DNA of 64,000 nt, taken from assembly GCF_004342905.1 (NCBI RefSeq), contig NZ_SMAN01000004.1, positions 62,001 to 126,000 of the forward strand, written 5' to 3'. The notes below the pieces were generated by a model. That model did not search any database, was not told the DNA's origin, and saw only the letters and a list, made by a program, of their open reading frames with translations. A program made the position numbers and the translations under genes. Each line of letters starts with the position of its first letter. Positions within the stretch are counted from its first letter, which is position 1. Positions 62,369-64,000 of the stretch are shown one piece after another. This DNA is from Melghiribacillus thermohalophilus. Lineage in GTDB: Bacteria > Bacillota > Bacilli > Bacillales > Alkalibacillaceae.

Positions 62369-63142
62369 ATGAACATTTACGTATTAATGAAGAGAACATT
62401 TGACACAGAAGAAAAAATTGTGATCGAAAATGGACGTATCGAGGAAGAGGGCGCAGAATTCATCATTAATCCTTATGATGAATATGCCATTGAAGAAGCC
62501 ATTCAACTTCGGGATGAGCATGGCGGTGAAGTGACGGTTGTCACGATTGGAAATGAAGAATCCGAAAAGCAACTGCGGACTGCTCTGGCTATGGGTGCGG
62601 ATAAAGCCGTTCTGATCAATATAGAGGATGATCTGGAGGAAACCGATCAGATAACCACTACAAAAATTCTGGAAGCGTTTTTCGAGGATAAAGAATACGA
62701 TCTGATTTTAGCCGGCAATGTTGCGATTGATAACGCAAGCGGTCAGGTAGGCCCGCGTCTGGCTGAACGTTTAGGTATACCATATGTCACCACAATTACC
62801 GACATTACCATTGACGGGGATACGGTTCATATTGAACGGGATGTTGAGGGTGATGTTGAAAAAGTGGACACATCCCTGCCGCTTCTCGTTACCTGTCAGC
62901 AAGGCTTAAACGAACCCCGTTATCCATCTCTGCCGGGGATTATGAAGGCAAAGAAAAAGCCGCTCGAGGAATTAGAGATTGACGATCTTGATTTAGACGA
63001 AGATGATGTAGAGCCGAAGACAAAAACCCTCGAAGTATTCCTGCCCCCTGAAAAAGAGGCTGGCCGGATTCTGGAAGGGGAAATGGATGATCAGGTTAAA
63101 GAACTCGTTTCATTATTGCGAAGCGAAGCAAAGGTACTATAA
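62369..63142 (+). CDS. etfB: Electron transfer flavoprotein beta subunit
   Basis: Predicted 257 residues. MNIYVLMKRTFDTEEKI starts the family; NPYDEYAIEEAIQLRD and LAGNVAIDNASGQVGPRLAERLGIP are EtfB signatures. It takes electrons from acyl-CoA dehydrogenase with EtfA. AGGGAGG sets the ATG. Confidence 0.95.
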   Translation: MNIYVLMKRTFDTEEKIVIENGRIEEEGAEFIINPYDEYAIEEAIQLRDEHGGEVTVVTIGNEESEKQLRTALAMGADKAVLINIEDDLEETDQITTTKILEAFFEDKEYDLILAGNVAIDNASGQVGPRLAERLGIPYVTTITDITIDGDTVHIERDVEGDVEKVDTSLPLLVTCQQGLNEPRYPSLPGIMKAKKKPLEELEIDDLDLDEDDVEPKTKTLEVFLPPEKEAGRILEGEMDDQVKELVSLLRSEAKVL

Positions 63143-63175
63143 TACGAACAGCAGAAGAAAGGGGAATCGATTCGA

Positions 63176-64000
63176 ATGGGTAAAAAACTACTAGTCATTG
63201 GTGAAGTCCGTGATGGTGCGCTTCGTAACGTGTCTTTTGAAGCTGTTGCAGCTGCAAGAAAAATAAATGAAGATGGAGAAGTTGTTGCCGCATTGTTTGG
63301 TGAAGGAAATCTGGAACAGTTAGGAAACGAAATGATTTATTATGGAGCCGACCGGGCGGTGGTCGTTCAGCATGAAAATTTGAAAAACTATACTTCCGAG
63401 GGATATGCACAGGCTGCCATGGCTGTGATTGAAGATGAAAATCCTGAAGGCATCATCATGGGACATACCGCTCAGGGGAAAGACTTGACTCCGAAAATTG
63501 CGAGTAGACTTGAAAGCGGTTTAATTTCTGATGCTACAGATATTGAAGTTGACGGAGATGATGTTGTATTCACACGTCCGATATATTCCGGAAAAGCTTT
63601 TGAGAAAAAAGTGGTTACAGAAGGCTTGTTGTTTGCGACAATCCGTCCAAACAACATTGCTCCACTGGACCGTGACGACACCCGAAGTGGAGAAGTGGCT
63701 GTAAAAGATGTAGAAATCAAAGATCTTCGTACAGTGATTAAAGATATTATCCGTAAAACCACTGAAGGTGTAGATTTGTCCGAAGCAAAAGTCATCGTTG
63801 CCGGAGGACGGGGTGTGAAAAGCGCCGATGGGTTTAAGCCGCTTGAAGAACTGGCAGAAGTTCTTGGGGGTGCCGTAGGTGCATCTCGTGGTGCGTGTGA
63901 TGCAGGATACTGTGATTATTCACTGCAAATCGGCCAAACCGGTAAAGTGGTTACACCAGATCTTTATATTGCCTGCGGAATCTCTGGTGCGATCCAGCAT
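63176..64000 (+). CDS. etfA: Electron transfer flavoprotein alpha subunit (cut by the window end)
   Basis: The frame is open from ATG 63176 to the window end, 275 codons without a stop; the usual length is about 325. Start MGKKLLVIGEVRDGALRNVSFEA; GHTAQGKDLTP and GGRGVK mark the family, and VGASRGACDAGY followed by QIGQTGKVVTPDLYIACGISGAIQH is the FAD-binding C-terminal part. GAAAGGGGAAT precedes the start. EtfA holds the FAD cofactor. Confidence 0.95.
   Translation, partial: MGKKLLVIGEVRDGALRNVSFEAVAAARKINEDGEVVAALFGEGNLEQLGNEMIYYGADRAVVVQHENLKNYTSEGYAQAAMAVIEDENPEGIIMGHTAQGKDLTPKIASRLESGLISDATDIEVDGDDVVFTRPIYSGKAFEKKVVTEGLLFATIRPNNIAPLDRDDTRSGEVAVKDVEIKDLRTVIKDIIRKTTEGVDLSEAKVIVAGGRGVKSADGFKPLEELAEVLGGAVGASRGACDAGYCDYSLQIGQTGKVVTPDLYIACGISGAIQH

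Overview
The window reads as chromosome of an endospore-forming Bacillaceae bacterium. The evidence is the B. subtilis-like gene order (polA-mutM-coaE, gapB-speD, nrdR-dnaB-dnaI, ytxC, thrS, infC-rpmI-rplT-ysdA, ysdB, ysdC, sspI-ysgA-pheST-rnhC-zapA-cvpA-polX-mutS2-yshE-lcfA-fadR-etfBA), sporulation genes (sspI, ytxC), three T-box leaders and AGGAGG-type ribosome sites. The presence of hflKC and an estimated GC content in the low 40s suggest a species outside the B. subtilis group; I cannot name it.

Layout. 1-6.2 kb: hflKC, polA, mutM, coaE. 6.2-6.9 kb: an intergenic array of 21-bp repeats. 6.9-15.9 kb: gapB, speD, an unknown gene, nrdR, dnaB, dnaI, ytxC, then a threonine T-box serving a GNAT acetyltransferase gene plus thrS. 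16.1-19.7 kb: a sulfate-activation operon (sat, an SLC13/RCK permease, cysC) with no PAPS reductase. 19.9-36.4 kb: an accessory island between thrS and infC. It holds five glycosyltransferases, a cassette for a UDP-activated 2-acetamido-2,6-dideoxy-L-sugar, a further sugar-nucleotide SDR, a beta-propeller-like orphan, a JAMM metalloprotease gene with a possible frameshift, two coiled-coil proteins, a cysteine-rich protein with Thr-Pro stretches, and an unknown beta-rich protein. 36.6-43.2 kb: the infC operon with its L20 leader, ysdA, a TVP38-type membrane protein, proC under a proline T-box, ysdB, dUTPase and ysdC. 43.3-43.9 kb: a second, larger array of the same 21-bp repeat family. 44-64 kb: sspI, ysgA, a phenylalanine T-box with pheST, rnhC, an orphan EAL protein, ypmS, ypmR, zapA-cvpA, polX, mutS2, yshE, a 26-residue membrane peptide, and the fatty-acid degradation genes lcfA, fadR, fadB, etfB and etfA (cut by the window end).

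The most promising undescribed system is the 16-36 kb region. Sites fitting the late mother-cell sigma-K promoter (AC, 16-17 bp, CATANNNTA) stand at the expected distance before several transcription units of the island: two diverging at 22.37/22.45 kb, one at 30.09 kb and one at 33.94 kb. Weaker forms lie at 16.05, 24.39, 24.44 and 25.50 kb. I saw no Wzx flippase, Wzy polymerase, priming phosphoglycosyl transferase or ABC exporter. My reading is a sporulation-time system that makes an L-amino-sugar nucleotide and glycosylates a surface or coat protein inside the mother cell; the Cys-rich Thr-Pro protein at 32.7-33.9 kb is the natural candidate acceptor. The neighbouring PAPS-forming operon raises the possibility of sulfation. 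All of this is inference from promoter sequences and gene neighbourhood.
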